Source: Megasphaera massiliensis (GTDB lineage Bacteria; Bacillota; Negativicutes; Veillonellales; Megasphaeraceae). From it: DNA of 58,849 nt. Below, piece after piece: positions 27,546-36,741 of this stretch (its first letter is position 1; every line of letters begins with the position of its first letter). The stretch spans positions 123,622-182,470 of the forward strand of contig NZ_HF954535.1 of the NCBI RefSeq assembly GCF_000455225.1, in the 5' to 3' direction. A model generated the notes under the pieces. That model was not told where the DNA came from. It worked only from the letters and a program-made list of their open reading frames with translations, and made no database searches. Position numbers and translations under genes: made by a program.

Positions 27546-27595
27546 GGCCTTTCACCTCCTTTCATCGTTTCCATGAGGCACATAAAAAGATAGAT

Positions 27596-30500
27596 TTAGA
27601 AATTGTATTTATAGAGGGCACCGATAAAGTTGTTGTCGCTCGATGTCCAGGCACTGAGACTGAAGCGGCTGCCCAAATCATACATGATACCGAAACGATT
27701 GTCATCGTGATTGAGGCCAAAGGCCGCTGTGACCATAAAGTCATTGAACAGGTATTTGCCCATTTCAATATTGTAGTAGTTGTTGCCGACATCCGTATTT
27801 CTATCATTGAGGTCGAGGGACCCGTTGGTTACGGTCAGCATATCTAAGGACAAGGCTTTTTCCAGGCTCTGAGTAATACCCAAGCTGTTCAGCGTCATGC
27901 GGATGCCCGAACCGAGGAGGGAACTCATATCATCTTCACCGATGGAACTCTGGGGGCGGCCGCTGCCATTGCGCAGGGTAATGAGCGATACGATCTGCGG
28001 CTTGGTGAGCGGCGGATCCGAACGAAGCAGGAGATCCATGTTATCGGCCTGACCGCGCAGGGTCAGCATGACCGTATATTGGCCGACGCGGCTGATACCT
28101 TCGGCATCGATATACGGCAGAAGTGAGTCGTAGCGTGAAAAGTCGGCAATGGCCTTGGAAACGCGGAAATTCGTATCCAAGTAGTGAACCGAACCGCGCG
28201 TAGCTTCAAAACGGCCTGACGGATTCGGATGTTCCAGGCTGCCCTTAAAGGAAACGGCGCCGGTCACCATGAGGTCATAGAGAGCCGAGTTATAAAGACG
28301 GACCTTGTCGCCTAAGGATAAGGTAAAGTCGAGGTCCAAATCAGGCGTCGATGAGCTTTCGCTGAGGGTCAGCGGGACGTCAATGGTCGCGTTGTTGATA
28401 TCGATAAGGCCGCCGATTTTCGGTCGTCCGTCACCGGGCGTGACGTTGATATACCCCGTAAGGGGCCCATTATAGTAAGGATTATCCACATTGAGATTGG
28501 CAAAATCTGCCGATAAGGAGTACGTATCGAGGCTGCGGCCGCTCCACGAGGCATTGCCGCTGATACTGACACTGCCGGGATCCTTCTTGCCTTTTTTATC
28601 CATAGTGCCGCTGCCGCTGAGGACGGCGCTGCGTCCCTTGAAGGATAAATCGGCGTTGATATCATTTAGCGGATAAACCGTATCCTTGAACTTAATGGTC
28701 CCGTCTTTTACGGTAACGTCGCCGGTAACCTGCGGATCCGCCAGAGTTCCGCTAACCTTAACGGCCCCTTGTATCTGACCGTCGGCATCCGTTACATAAG
28801 GGGTAAGGAAGGTCAGGATATCGAGGCTCGTATTCGAGAGCTGGAAGTCGACATCCATCGACTCATCGGTCTTACCGCCGGAAAGGGCACTGACAGGAAT
28901 CGTCCCTTTGGCGCTGATTTTATAAGGGTCGCGGCTGGCACTGGCTTGCTGGACCGTAATCATGCCGCGACGAATATTAAACAGGGCAAAGGCACCGCTG
29001 ATGGAAATGCCATTGGCCGTACCGCTTCCAAGCTGAGCCGATACGTCGGCCTGAAGGTCATCAGAGGTCCCGCTGAGGTCAGCGGCAAAATCGATGGGCG
29101 CATCGACGACGAAATCAGTCTTGCCCAATACAGTCATCAAGGCCTTAGACGGGAACTGTTTCGCTGCCACCGATAAAGCCACCGGGCCATGAAGGGCATA
29201 GGAACCCTTGGCCGCTAAGGTGCCGTCTCCGATTTTAAGAGCCAGCTTATTGATATTGACGATGCCTTGTTCCAGTCTGACGTCGACGTCAGACGGATCG
29301 ATGGTTTCGCCGCCAAAAGTACCTTGGCTGATATTCCCCTTCATAGAGACTGTCGGATTGTCACTGGTACCGCTGATATCAATCTGACCGTTCAGTTTCC
29401 CGGTAATATCCTGTACCGGCATATCCGCCACTTTAATCAAACCGGCAATGTCGCCGTTGACGACCGTCGCCTGGCCACGAATAAAGGAGGTTTTCGTATT
29501 ATACATCAAATTGGCATCATAATTGCCGTCGAGCTGTGAGAAATGCAGATTGGTCAGCCGCAGTATGCTGTCGTAATAGGCAAAATCACCATGGACGTCG
29601 TTGAGGACCATATGATTAATAACCAAATTATCTGCCTTCAAAGCCCCGGATGCCGTCGGAGCGGACATAGTTCCTCCAATATGCGCCGTCAGATCAAAAG
29701 AACCGCTGCGCGGCGTCTGATTCTGCGGGGCCAGTCGGGAAACGTCGATATTTTTCCCGGTCACATCGAGATCCAGCGTATCACCAATAGAACCTTCCAG
29801 AGCTACCGAAGCCGTATAGGACGAAATATCCCCGTTCGACAAATAGACGGTTCCCTGATTGAGGCGGTAGTCAGCACTGATATTCTTATACAAGTAACCG
29901 GCATAGGAACCGCTGGTCAGTCGGAAGGAACCGGCAGCCGACGGATTGTCAAGGGTTCCCTTTATCGTCACCGTATTATCGGCCCAGCCCGTGAGCGGCA
30001 AATCTTCCTTGCCGACAAGGGGCAGCAGTTGTTCCACGCGAATATGGGACGTCGTAAGCGAAGCGTCGACAGTCCGGCTGTCCAGATCCGCTCGGCCGGT
30101 CAAGGTGTGCAGGCCTTCACCGCGCCGCCAGTAGAGGGCCGGAATTTCAATCTGTTTTCCCTGACCGTGAGCCGACCCGTTAATGCTGTCAAAGAGCATC
30201 CCTTTGATTTGGCCGTCTTTGGCACTGAAGGCCAAGTCCCAATTTTGTCCGTCAATATGTCCGGCAGCATCCGCGGTCCCGCTCATAGGAACAGACAATA
30301 GCGGCGAAGCCATATCGAGGGGGATATCATGAGCTGTAAAGGAAAATTGCGGTCGTTGTTGATCGACATCATAGGAGCCGCTGATATCAAGACTGCCGCC
30401 GCCGACATCGGCATGCCCTTGATTGACGTTGACGACATGGCCGTCATAGGTCACATCGGCCTGAGCCCGGTCCGCTGCCAGTCCATTGTAGGAAAGATTC

Positions 30501-31879
30501 GATGCCTGTACCGTCCCCGTCGCCAGGATAGAGCCATCCTTACTGTTTCCGCCAGCTCGGAACGAGCCCGAAACGAGGCCCATAACCCCGACCGGCATAT
30601 CGGGGACAGCCGTCAAATCAAGGCCTCTTACGTCGGCTTCGGCGGCATAGGCACCTGTATTTACATCATATTGGGCCTTCCCCTTGATGTAGGCGCCAAA
30701 AGCCCGGGCCGTCAGAGAATCGACGGTCACCATCTGACCGCTGTAGTTGACGTCAGCCGAAGCCTCATCGACGGTGTAGCCGTTATAGGCAAAGTTATGA
30801 ATACCGGCAGTTCCCTTCACTCGGACATCCTCTGTCGAGCCCCAGACAATACCTTTAAAATCCGCCGTCCCGCTGGTTCCTTCCGGGATGTAGCCTGCGA
30901 AAGCCGTCACATCCGCACCGGGTACGTCGACGTTGAGATTGAAAACGGGAACATCCCCATTGGTTACGACCTTACCGTCGATGCGGAAGGCCTGACCGTT
31001 GGCCAAGCCCTCGACACCTGACAGGGTAACGTCGTTGGTCGTAAGATCGGCATGGCCTTTTAATTCGTCAATGGCAACGCCGCTTACATCCAATTTACCG
31101 TCCGCAAAATCGGCCTGACCGGACATGAAAAAGCCCTTGTGACTGTCAGCAACGCGGACCTTGGCATTTTTGACAGTGCCGTTCTGAAGGACGACGTCGT
31201 TTGAGGCCGGAATGAGGAAGGACGCATACCGGGCGTCGACGGCATCGGCATTGACGACAAAGTCATACTGCCGACTGGAAGCATACCTTCCATGAGCCGT
31301 GATTTTCTGTCCGTCGACATTCATATCGGCATCGATGTCCATGGACGGGTACTTGGCGAAGGAAACACTGGCCATAACGTCGTTCCCGACGACGAGGGTA
31401 TTATCAGGCAACAGCGCCCGTACCGTACCGTCATGAACACGGATCACGCCGCGAAAGCCGGAATCACTGCTGCTTTCCGTCGGTTTCAAAATCGACGTGA
31501 TATTCCACGATCCGTCTCGATTCTGCCACAGATGAAGGACCGGTTCATTGACGTCGGCTGTATCCAATGCCTGGAGGATTTCCCCTTGCTTTAACGCCGT
31601 TACAATCTTACCGGGATTGACATAGATGCGGACGTCCTCGCCTTCGAAAACGATGCGGCCCTGCGAATCTTTAATAACCGGTTTTGCCAAGACCACTTGG
31701 CCGGTCAAAGATATATCAAGAGAAGAGAACCCCAAGGTTCCATTCAGTTTACTGTTTGCAGTTGTCGTAATCATATTGCTCGCCATTTGGGTTAAAGCCG
31801 GTTTTTCCATCCACAAGGCAATGCCGGCAGATAGAAAAAAAGCGGAAAAACCGCAGGCAGCAATCCATTTTTTCTTCAT
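27596..31879 (-). CDS. tamB: Translocation and assembly module protein TamB (DUF490 family, AsmA-like)
   Basis: Very long periplasm-spanning protein thought to form a groove carrying phospholipids between membranes and to assist outer-membrane protein assembly. It has an N-terminal membrane anchor (about residues 8-25), then more than 1000 residues of repetitive beta structure with recurring LDISGSYD-, GTADFKGIVWG- and ISGTSDNPTVSMKG-like segments. The C-terminal TamB domain (about 1080-1427) ends in aromatic-rich NFIGALYKYNF. I use ATG at 31879 because GGAG lies 8 bases before it; an upstream ATG at 31894 has no site. The sigma-factor gene lies 50 bases downstream. Confidence 0.93.
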   Translation of the reverse strand: MKKKWIAACGFSAFFLSAGIALWMEKPALTQMASNMITTTANSKLNGTLGFSSLDISLTGQVVLAKPVIKDSQGRIVFEGEDVRIYVNPGKIVTALKQGEILQALDTADVNEPVLHLWQNRDGSWNITSILKPTESSSDSGFRGVIRVHDGTVRALLPDNTLVVGNDVMASVSFAKYPSMDIDADMNVDGQKITAHGRYASSRQYDFVVNADAVDARYASFLIPASNDVVLQNGTVKNAKVRVADSHKGFFMSGQADFADGKLDVSGVAIDELKGHADLTTNDVTLSGVEGLANGQAFRIDGKVVTNGDVPVFNLNVDVPGADVTAFAGYIPEGTSGTADFKGIVWGSTEDVRVKGTAGIHNFAYNGYTVDEASADVNYSGQMVTVDSLTARAFGAYIKGKAQYDVNTGAYAAEADVRGLDLTAVPDMPVGVMGLVSGSFRAGGNSKDGSILATGTVQASNLSYNGLAADRAQADVTYDGHVVNVNQGHADVGGGSLDISGSYDVDQQRPQFSFTAHDIPLDMASPLLSVPMSGTADAAGHIDGQNWDLAFSAKDGQIKGMLFDSINGSAHGQGKQIEIPALYWRRGEGLHTLTGRADLDSRTVDASLTTSHIRVEQLLPLVGKEDLPLTGWADNTVTIKGTLDNPSAAGSFRLTSGSYAGYLYKNISADYRLNQGTVYLSNGDISSYTASVALEGSIGDTLDLDVTGKNIDVSRLAPQNQTPRSGSFDLTAHIGGTMSAPTASGALKADNLVINHMVLNDVHGDFAYYDSILRLTNLHFSQLDGNYDANLMYNTKTSFIRGQATVVNGDIAGLIKVADMPVQDITGKLNGQIDISGTSDNPTVSMKGNISQGTFGGETIDPSDVDVRLEQGIVNINKLALKIGDGTLAAKGSYALHGPVALSVAAKQFPSKALMTVLGKTDFVVDAPIDFAADLSGTSDDLQADVSAQLGSGTANGISISGAFALFNIRRGMITVQQASASRDPYKISAKGTIPVSALSGGKTDESMDVDFQLSNTSLDILTFLTPYVTDADGQIQGAVKVSGTLADPQVTGDVTVKDGTIKFKDTVYPLNDINADLSFKGRSAVLSGSGTMDKKGKKDPGSVSISGNASWSGRSLDTYSLSADFANLNVDNPYYNGPLTGYINVTPGDGRPKIGGLIDINNATIDVPLTLSESSSTPDLDLDFTLSLGDKVRLYNSALYDLMVTGAVSFKGSLEHPNPSGRFEATRGSVHYLDTNFRVSKAIADFSRYDSLLPYIDAEGISRVGQYTVMLTLRGQADNMDLLLRSDPPLTKPQIVSLITLRNGSGRPQSSIGEDDMSSLLGSGIRMTLNSLGITQSLEKALSLDMLTVTNGSLDLNDRNTDVGNNYYNIEMGKYLFNDFMVTAAFGLNHDDNRFGIMYDLGSRFSLSAWTSSDNNFIGALYKYNF

Positions 31880-31896
31880 AAGCAAGCTCCACATAC

Positions 31897-31934
31897 GAAA
31901 AAAGAGAGAATTACACGTTCTAATTCTCTCTTTA
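31897..31934 (-). terminator. Terminator between tolC and tamB
   Basis: A perfect 11-bp inverted repeat (AGAGAGAATTA/TAATTCTCTCT) with a 7-base loop is followed on the minus strand by TTTTT. It ends the mla-tolC transcript and lies directly upstream of tamB, which must therefore use its own promoter or read-through. Confidence 0.8.
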
Positions 31935-32027
31935 TTCTACCTATGGTATTGCGGAAAATCAAGAAATAGATGACAAATCGGAACGTTTCTCCGAAAATTG
32001 TTAAAAACCTGTCATCGTCCTCTTCCC

Positions 32028-33692
32028 TTAATATTGACCGCCTGTTCCGTTCAAAGACGGATGGATGACGCCTGATTCGACGTCGACACCCATGACTTGT
32101 TCAAGTTTGGCAATGCCGACGTTGTAGTCGTACAGGGCCTGGATGTGGTTGACCTGAGCTTCATTGAGGCTCAGCTGGGCATCAAGAACGTCCAGGTTGA
32201 TGCCGACACCTGCCTGATAGCGGATGTTCTGGATACGATAGTTTTCGCGGGCCTGGTCGACAATGGTCTGCGTTTCTTCGACCTTTTGCGCTGCACTGCG
32301 AATATTGAGGTAGGCCTGCTTGACGGCGAGCTGTACCGATTCGCGCGTGGCCTGTTCCGTTTCCCGTGCAACCAAGAGGTCTTGTTTAGCCTGGTTGACC
32401 TTGGCTTTAGTCGCGCCGCCGTCATAGAAGGTGTAGGTTACACCGGCACCGATATTCCAGCTGCGGCGGTCGGAATCGACGCCGGGGAAGTTATTATCCG
32501 ACCAGCTATTGCCGCCGGTAACCGAAACCGTCGGTTTATTGCCGGCGTCGGCAATAGAGATGTTTCGTTCAGCCTGCTGTACCGCAAGGGCTGCCTGGAG
32601 GACTTCCGGGCGGTATCTCATGGCGTAGTCCGTGGCTTCCTGAAGGGAAATGTTGTAAGTATTAAAGGGCAGTTGATGATCGGCCAGATTGAGCTGCGTC
32701 TGTAACGGCAGGCCGAGGATATTATTTAAATTCGATTCGGAAATGGCCACATTATTTTCGGCCGTAACGGCTGTCGTCTTGGCATTGGCCAGGGAAACAG
32801 CAGACGACAAGACGTCGACGCGGGCTTTCGTGCCGACGTTGTACTGGGCCTGGACGTTATCTAAATGGCCCTGGAGATTGGTAACGGCCTCCTGATAGAC
32901 GCCTTGTAATTCCTGATAGGCTAAGAGGGCATAGTAGCCTTCAACAGCCGAATATTTCGTCGCCTGTTCGACACGGAGGATTTCTTCCTGGGCATCGACT
33001 TTACCCAATTTGGCAACGTCAATACTGCCTTCGACCTTACCGCCCGTATAGAGAGGAATGGTCACAGCCAGGGAGTTTCCAAAGGCATTGGAAATGGCAT
33101 TTGTGCTCCGGGACGAAGCGAGGCTGGCGTTCGTAGCCCGCGTACGCTGAGCGCTGAAGGTGTAGTCGACGACGGGGGCTCTGCCGGCTCTGGCTTCATC
33201 GATGGCATATTCTGCCTTGCGCAGGGAGTACTTGGAGTTCTTGATATCGCGGTTGTAATCGAGGGCCATCTGAACCGTTCTGGGCAAGGTCAAATCGACG
33301 ACGCCGTTCGTCGGCACGCGGCCGACGACGATGACCGGATCGATTTCATTTTTCTTAGCCCGTTTAGCCGCTTCTTTCTCAGCCAGTTTCGCCGAATCAT
33401 CGGCAATCTTTTGGGCCAGTGTTTCACGCATTTCCGGCGTAATATCCGCGGTCTGGGCATTGGCTTTGGCACGTGCCTTCGCTTCGGCCTTAGCAGCCTT
33501 TTTCTGCTGTGCCTGCTGGGCTTTGATTTCCTTATCTTCCGCTTTAGCCCGGGCCTGGACTTCATCGGCCTGGGACAGATCGACAGGACGGACCGATGCC
33601 GTCGTATCGTCAGCGGACGCAACGGCGACTGTGCTTATGGTTGTAATCATCATGGCGATGACCAATTTCTTATACAGTTTGTTGTTCATCAT
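32028..33692 (-). CDS. tolC: TolC family outer-membrane efflux protein
   Basis: Outer-membrane exit duct for tripartite efflux or type I secretion. 554 residues: signal peptide (to about 27, VAVASADD), then an unusual low-complexity, lysine/alanine/glutamine-rich segment (about 40-115; QQAQQKKAAKAEAKARAKAN) absent from typical TolC. Two outer-membrane efflux repeats follow, with characteristic NPTVSVTGG-like (GNKPTVSVTGGNSW) and YQAGVGINLDVLDAQLSLNEAQ motifs. The start may be ATG 33692 or the next codon, 33689, which is better spaced from AGGGGGT. It lies 32 bases after mlaD, so it is probably co-transcribed with the mla genes. Confidence 0.93.
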   Translation of the reverse strand: MMNNKLYKKLVIAMMITTISTVAVASADDTTASVRPVDLSQADEVQARAKAEDKEIKAQQAQQKKAAKAEAKARAKANAQTADITPEMRETLAQKIADDSAKLAEKEAAKRAKKNEIDPVIVVGRVPTNGVVDLTLPRTVQMALDYNRDIKNSKYSLRKAEYAIDEARAGRAPVVDYTFSAQRTRATNASLASSRSTNAISNAFGNSLAVTIPLYTGGKVEGSIDVAKLGKVDAQEEILRVEQATKYSAVEGYYALLAYQELQGVYQEAVTNLQGHLDNVQAQYNVGTKARVDVLSSAVSLANAKTTAVTAENNVAISESNLNNILGLPLQTQLNLADHQLPFNTYNISLQEATDYAMRYRPEVLQAALAVQQAERNISIADAGNKPTVSVTGGNSWSDNNFPGVDSDRRSWNIGAGVTYTFYDGGATKAKVNQAKQDLLVARETEQATRESVQLAVKQAYLNIRSAAQKVEETQTIVDQARENYRIQNIRYQAGVGINLDVLDAQLSLNEAQVNHIQALYDYNVGIAKLEQVMGVDVESGVIHPSLNGTGGQY

Positions 33693-33724
33693 GGGTACCC
33701 CCTGTTTTCTTTATATAGAATTTG

Positions 33725-34960
33725 CTAAAAAGCATAATTAATACCATAATAGTTGCCGCCATCGCGACGACTCATGGGCCGCGTGAACTGGCTGAAAAGG
33801 TAGAGATCCGACGTCAGCCGATACTGGGCTTTTAAGCGAAAACGCCAGTCATCGGGATCGTACCCTTCAAGGGACAGGCGAAAAGGCCCGTCGTGGAATA
33901 AATCAGTACCGATACCGAGGTCGCCGTTGATCAATCCGGCCCTCAAATCAAAGATGCCGTTACGACGGCCGTACTGTAAGTTGAGGTTCGTACCGTTACC
34001 GATATTTTCAGCTCCGATCAAGCCAAAGCTATCGCCGCGGTACACCCTAAAATTTACATTGCCGCTCGTTTCGTTCTTCGTCGTGTTATATAAGAGTCCG
34101 CCTTCGCCTTCGACTTTGATATCCGATGAACCGCCAAGGATTTTATTGACCTTGGTCGTTATCTGGGCCGTATTATCGAGCGTCGTCTGGATATTGGCCT
34201 GGGTCTTGGGGTCAGTCGTCATCTTTTCCATAGACTGGGCGATATTTTCAAAGCGATCGGTAATCGATTTTATATTGGCCGCCGTTTCCCGGGCATTGGC
34301 CGAGGTCGCACCGTCACCATCGAGCTGCTGCATAGACGCATTCATTTGCGCCGTCACCGCCGCCATGTTAGCCGTAATCGCTTCAACATTGGCCGCGTTG
34401 GCATCGAGCATCTGACTGGTCCGGCCCGTAATAGCATCGATATTTTGAATGGAACCGCGCATGGCAGCCTGAGTTTTTTCATCACCGATAACGGCATTGA
34501 GGCTCTTGACCATCTCATCGGCGCTCCCCATGAGTTTGCTGGCGCTGTCCATCATATCGTCCATGGTCTTGCCCTGCTTGCCGTCGATATAATCGCCGTC
34601 AGCTAAGAGGTGGCTGCGGTCGGCACCGGGAGAAATAGAAACGATTTTCTCCCCTAAGAGACCGTCCGTTGTAATGACGATTTTCGAGTCCCTCGGAATT
34701 TCTGTTCCCTTATCGATTTTCATGGTCACGTCGACGCCGTTTCGCGACGGCGTTACTTTTTCGACCTTACCGACATGGACGCCTACGTAGCGGACAGAAT
34801 TTCCTTTTTGCAGCCCGTTGGCATCATTAAATTCGGTATGGATGACAAAGCCCGGCTTGCCAAAGAGTTCGATATGGGCCAGGCCCATGACGACGCCGCT
34901 GAATAAGAGGACAGCGACGATGGTGACGAAACCTACTTTGGCTTCTGAGCTCCACTTCAT
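33725..34960 (-). CDS. mlaD: MlaD/MCE family protein with C-terminal beta-barrel-like domain
   Basis: Lipid-transport protein with four parts: an inner-membrane helix (about residues 9-28), one MCE domain (about 36-115; FNDANGLQKGNSVRYVGVHVGKV), a long helical region (about 125-285) and a C-terminal region of alternating beta strands. The protein ends in GINYAF with the terminal aromatic residue of outer-membrane barrels. Proteobacterial MlaD lacks the last part and is about 180 residues. In Veillonella a similar MlaD has been described as a bridge across the envelope, and this protein fits that model. Its start overlaps the mlaF stop by 4 bases (ATGA). Confidence 0.93.
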   Translation of the reverse strand: MKWSSEAKVGFVTIVAVLLFSGVVMGLAHIELFGKPGFVIHTEFNDANGLQKGNSVRYVGVHVGKVEKVTPSRNGVDVTMKIDKGTEIPRDSKIVITTDGLLGEKIVSISPGADRSHLLADGDYIDGKQGKTMDDMMDSASKLMGSADEMVKSLNAVIGDEKTQAAMRGSIQNIDAITGRTSQMLDANAANVEAITANMAAVTAQMNASMQQLDGDGATSANARETAANIKSITDRFENIAQSMEKMTTDPKTQANIQTTLDNTAQITTKVNKILGGSSDIKVEGEGGLLYNTTKNETSGNVNFRVYRGDSFGLIGAENIGNGTNLNLQYGRRNGIFDLRAGLINGDLGIGTDLFHDGPFRLSLEGYDPDDWRFRLKAQYRLTSDLYLFSQFTRPMSRRDGGNYYGINYAF

Positions 34961-35709
34961 AGACTATCCCCTCTTTCTTCCGGAAGACGACCGCCGTGGA
35001 TAAAGCGTTGAACGTCTTCGTCATCGGTTTGGGCAAAACTTTTTTTATCGGCAATGAGCCGAAAGCGCCCATCCTGTAAATAAGCCAACCGGTCGGCGAC
35101 AAAAAAAGCCGAATCCATATCGTGGGTAACGATGACCGAGGTGGCGTGAATCTGTTTTTGCATGCTGACGACCAGACGATTGATATCCATGCAGCGCAGC
35201 GGATCGAGGCCGGCCGTCGGTTCATCATAGAGGATGACCTGCGGGTCGAGGGCAATGGCCCTGGCTAAACTGACGCGTTTTTTCATACCGCCGGATAAAT
35301 CATTGGGCATCATATCTTCAATCCCATCGAGACCGACGAGATGGAGTTTTTCCTTGACGATTCGCTGCCGCGTCGCCGCATCGTCGTGAGTATGCTGACG
35401 AAGGCCGAAGGCTACGTTTTCACCAACCGTCATGGAATCGAAGAGGGCGGAATACTGAAAAACCATCCCCATGTGACGGCGAACCTCCATCAGCTGGTCT
35501 TCATCATAAGTGGTAATATCCGTATCATGGAAGAAAACATGGCCCCTTGTCGGCTTTTGCAGACCGATGATGAGGCGCAGGATCGTACTCTTGCCGGAAC
35601 CGCTGGCACCGAGGACGGCCAAGGTCTCTCCCTGATGAATGTCTAAATTAATGTTGTCCAGTATGACCTTATCGCCATAAGCGACGGTCACATCGCGAAG
35701 ACGAATCAT
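34957..35709 (-). CDS. mlaF: ABC transporter ATP-binding protein MlaF
   Basis: ATPase of the phospholipid-trafficking Mla complex, on the cytoplasmic face. It has Walker A GASGSGKSTIL, Q-loop VFQYSALFDSM, signature LSGGMKKRVSLARAI, Walker B VILYDEPTAGLDP and H-loop VTHD. LYDEPTAGLDPLRC and FQYSALFDS are typical of the MlaF subfamily. An upstream TTG at 35721 overlaps the ribosome-binding site; ATG at 35709 is correctly spaced from GAGGAGG and gives 250 residues. It lies 8 bases after mlaE. Confidence 0.96.
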   Translation of the reverse strand: MIRLRDVTVAYGDKVILDNINLDIHQGETLAVLGASGSGKSTILRLIIGLQKPTRGHVFFHDTDITTYDEDQLMEVRRHMGMVFQYSALFDSMTVGENVAFGLRQHTHDDAATRQRIVKEKLHLVGLDGIEDMMPNDLSGGMKKRVSLARAIALDPQVILYDEPTAGLDPLRCMDINRLVVSMQKQIHATSVIVTHDMDSAFFVADRLAYLQDGRFRLIADKKSFAQTDDEDVQRFIHGGRLPEERGDSL

Positions 35710-35717
35710 GATCCTCC

Positions 35718-36482
35718 TCAATATAATAAAACGGATAAGATATAATTGCAGATAAAAATAAAGATGATCGATGTCACGACGGATTTCGTCGTCGCCTGAC
35801 CGACGCCTTCAGCACCACTTTGAGCATTCATGCCTTCATTGCAGGCAACGAGGGCAATGATACCGCCAAAAAACATAGCTTTGACCATGCCCAGGACGAC
35901 ATCGCTTATGTTCGTAAATAATTCAATCGAATTTACATACGTAAAATGCGTCAGACCGGCCCCGAGGGTCGCCACGCCGTAGCCGCCGGCCGTCCCGATG
36001 ACATAGCCGTAAAAAGCCAGCATCGGCACCATGATGACGCAGGCAATAAATCGAGGAACGACCAAATAAGCAATAGGATTGACGGCCATGCAGCGCAGGG
36101 CGTCGATTTGCTCGGTAACCTTCATGGTCCCTATTTCTGCCGTCATAGCAGCGCCGACGCGGCCGGCCATGACGACGCCCGTTAAGATAGGACCCAACTC
36201 ACGCCCCATAGCAACGGACATGACGCCGCCTAAGGTCGACTGTGCTCCGTAGCGCAGGAGAATGTCGACGATCTGTAAGGTCATGACCATACCGGCAAAG
36301 AGCAGTGTCATACTGACGATAGGCAGGGAATTGACGCCGAGATGAGCCATCTGGTTGAACATCAGCTGCCGTTGATTCTTCGGAAGCTGGCGCAGCGTCC
36401 GGGCAAAAAGGATGGCGATGACACCGACTTGTTCAAAGACATGGATGGTAAACTTCCCAATGTCTTCTAAAAGTTTCTGCAT
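35718..36482 (-). CDS. mlaE: ABC transporter permease MlaE
   Basis: Inner-membrane permease of the Mla phospholipid transporter. 254 residues with five to six hydrophobic helices. It carries family motifs GLALVALQ-like LLFAGMVMTLQIVDI, MGRELGPILTGVVMAGRVGAAMTAEIGTMKVTEQIDAL (here quoted in part: GRVGAAMTAEIGTMKVTEQ) and the C-terminal GAEGVGQATTKSVVTSI. It is the first gene of mlaE-mlaF-mlaD-tolC, with a clear promoter at 36520-36548. Homologues of mlaA, mlaB and mlaC are absent here. Confidence 0.96.
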   Translation of the reverse strand: MQKLLEDIGKFTIHVFEQVGVIAILFARTLRQLPKNQRQLMFNQMAHLGVNSLPIVSMTLLFAGMVMTLQIVDILLRYGAQSTLGGVMSVAMGRELGPILTGVVMAGRVGAAMTAEIGTMKVTEQIDALRCMAVNPIAYLVVPRFIACVIMVPMLAFYGYVIGTAGGYGVATLGAGLTHFTYVNSIELFTNISDVVLGMVKAMFFGGIIALVACNEGMNAQSGAEGVGQATTKSVVTSIIFIFICNYILSVLLY

Positions 36483-36502
36483 GAAAGACCGCCCTTTCCC
36501 TA

Positions 36503-36516
36503 AGTAGTAGACTACT
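36503..36516. promoter_or_regulatory. Operator-like palindrome at the mlaE transcription start
   Basis: Six-base arms AGTAGT/ACTACT around two bases overlap the predicted start site of the mlaE promoter, where a repressor could bind. The regulator is unknown. Confidence 0.3.
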
Positions 36517-36519
36517 TTT

Positions 36520-36548
36520 ACTATACCATTATTAAAAATGGATGTAAA
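36520..36548 (-). promoter_or_regulatory. Promoter of mlaE-mlaF-mlaD-tolC
   Basis: Minus strand: TTTACA (36543-36548), 17-base spacer, TATAGT (36520-36525). The predicted start is near 36513, giving a leader of about 30 nt. Confidence 0.65.
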
Positions 36549-36660
36549 ACACCAATATTTAATTGTGCCTAAATTGTGAGAAAATAAAGGCTGAAAACTA
36601 AAATTCTAATTTGAGTTTCCATAGGTAAAATAATAGCATTTTATGCGAAAAATGGCAAGT

Positions 36661-36690
36661 AAAAAGGGCCGTCCGAAGACAGCCCTTTTC
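36661..36690 (-). terminator. Terminator after the S55 peptidase gene
   Basis: The minus-strand hairpin GGGCTGTC-TTCG-GACGGCCC, flanked by AAAA and TTTTT, has a stable UUCG loop. It lies about 50 bases beyond the stop codon at 36742. Confidence 0.88.
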
Positions 36691-36741
36691 AGGTCTTATT
36701 AAAGCAGGACGATTTGTCCGGTAAAAGAGCCGGTTTTACAC

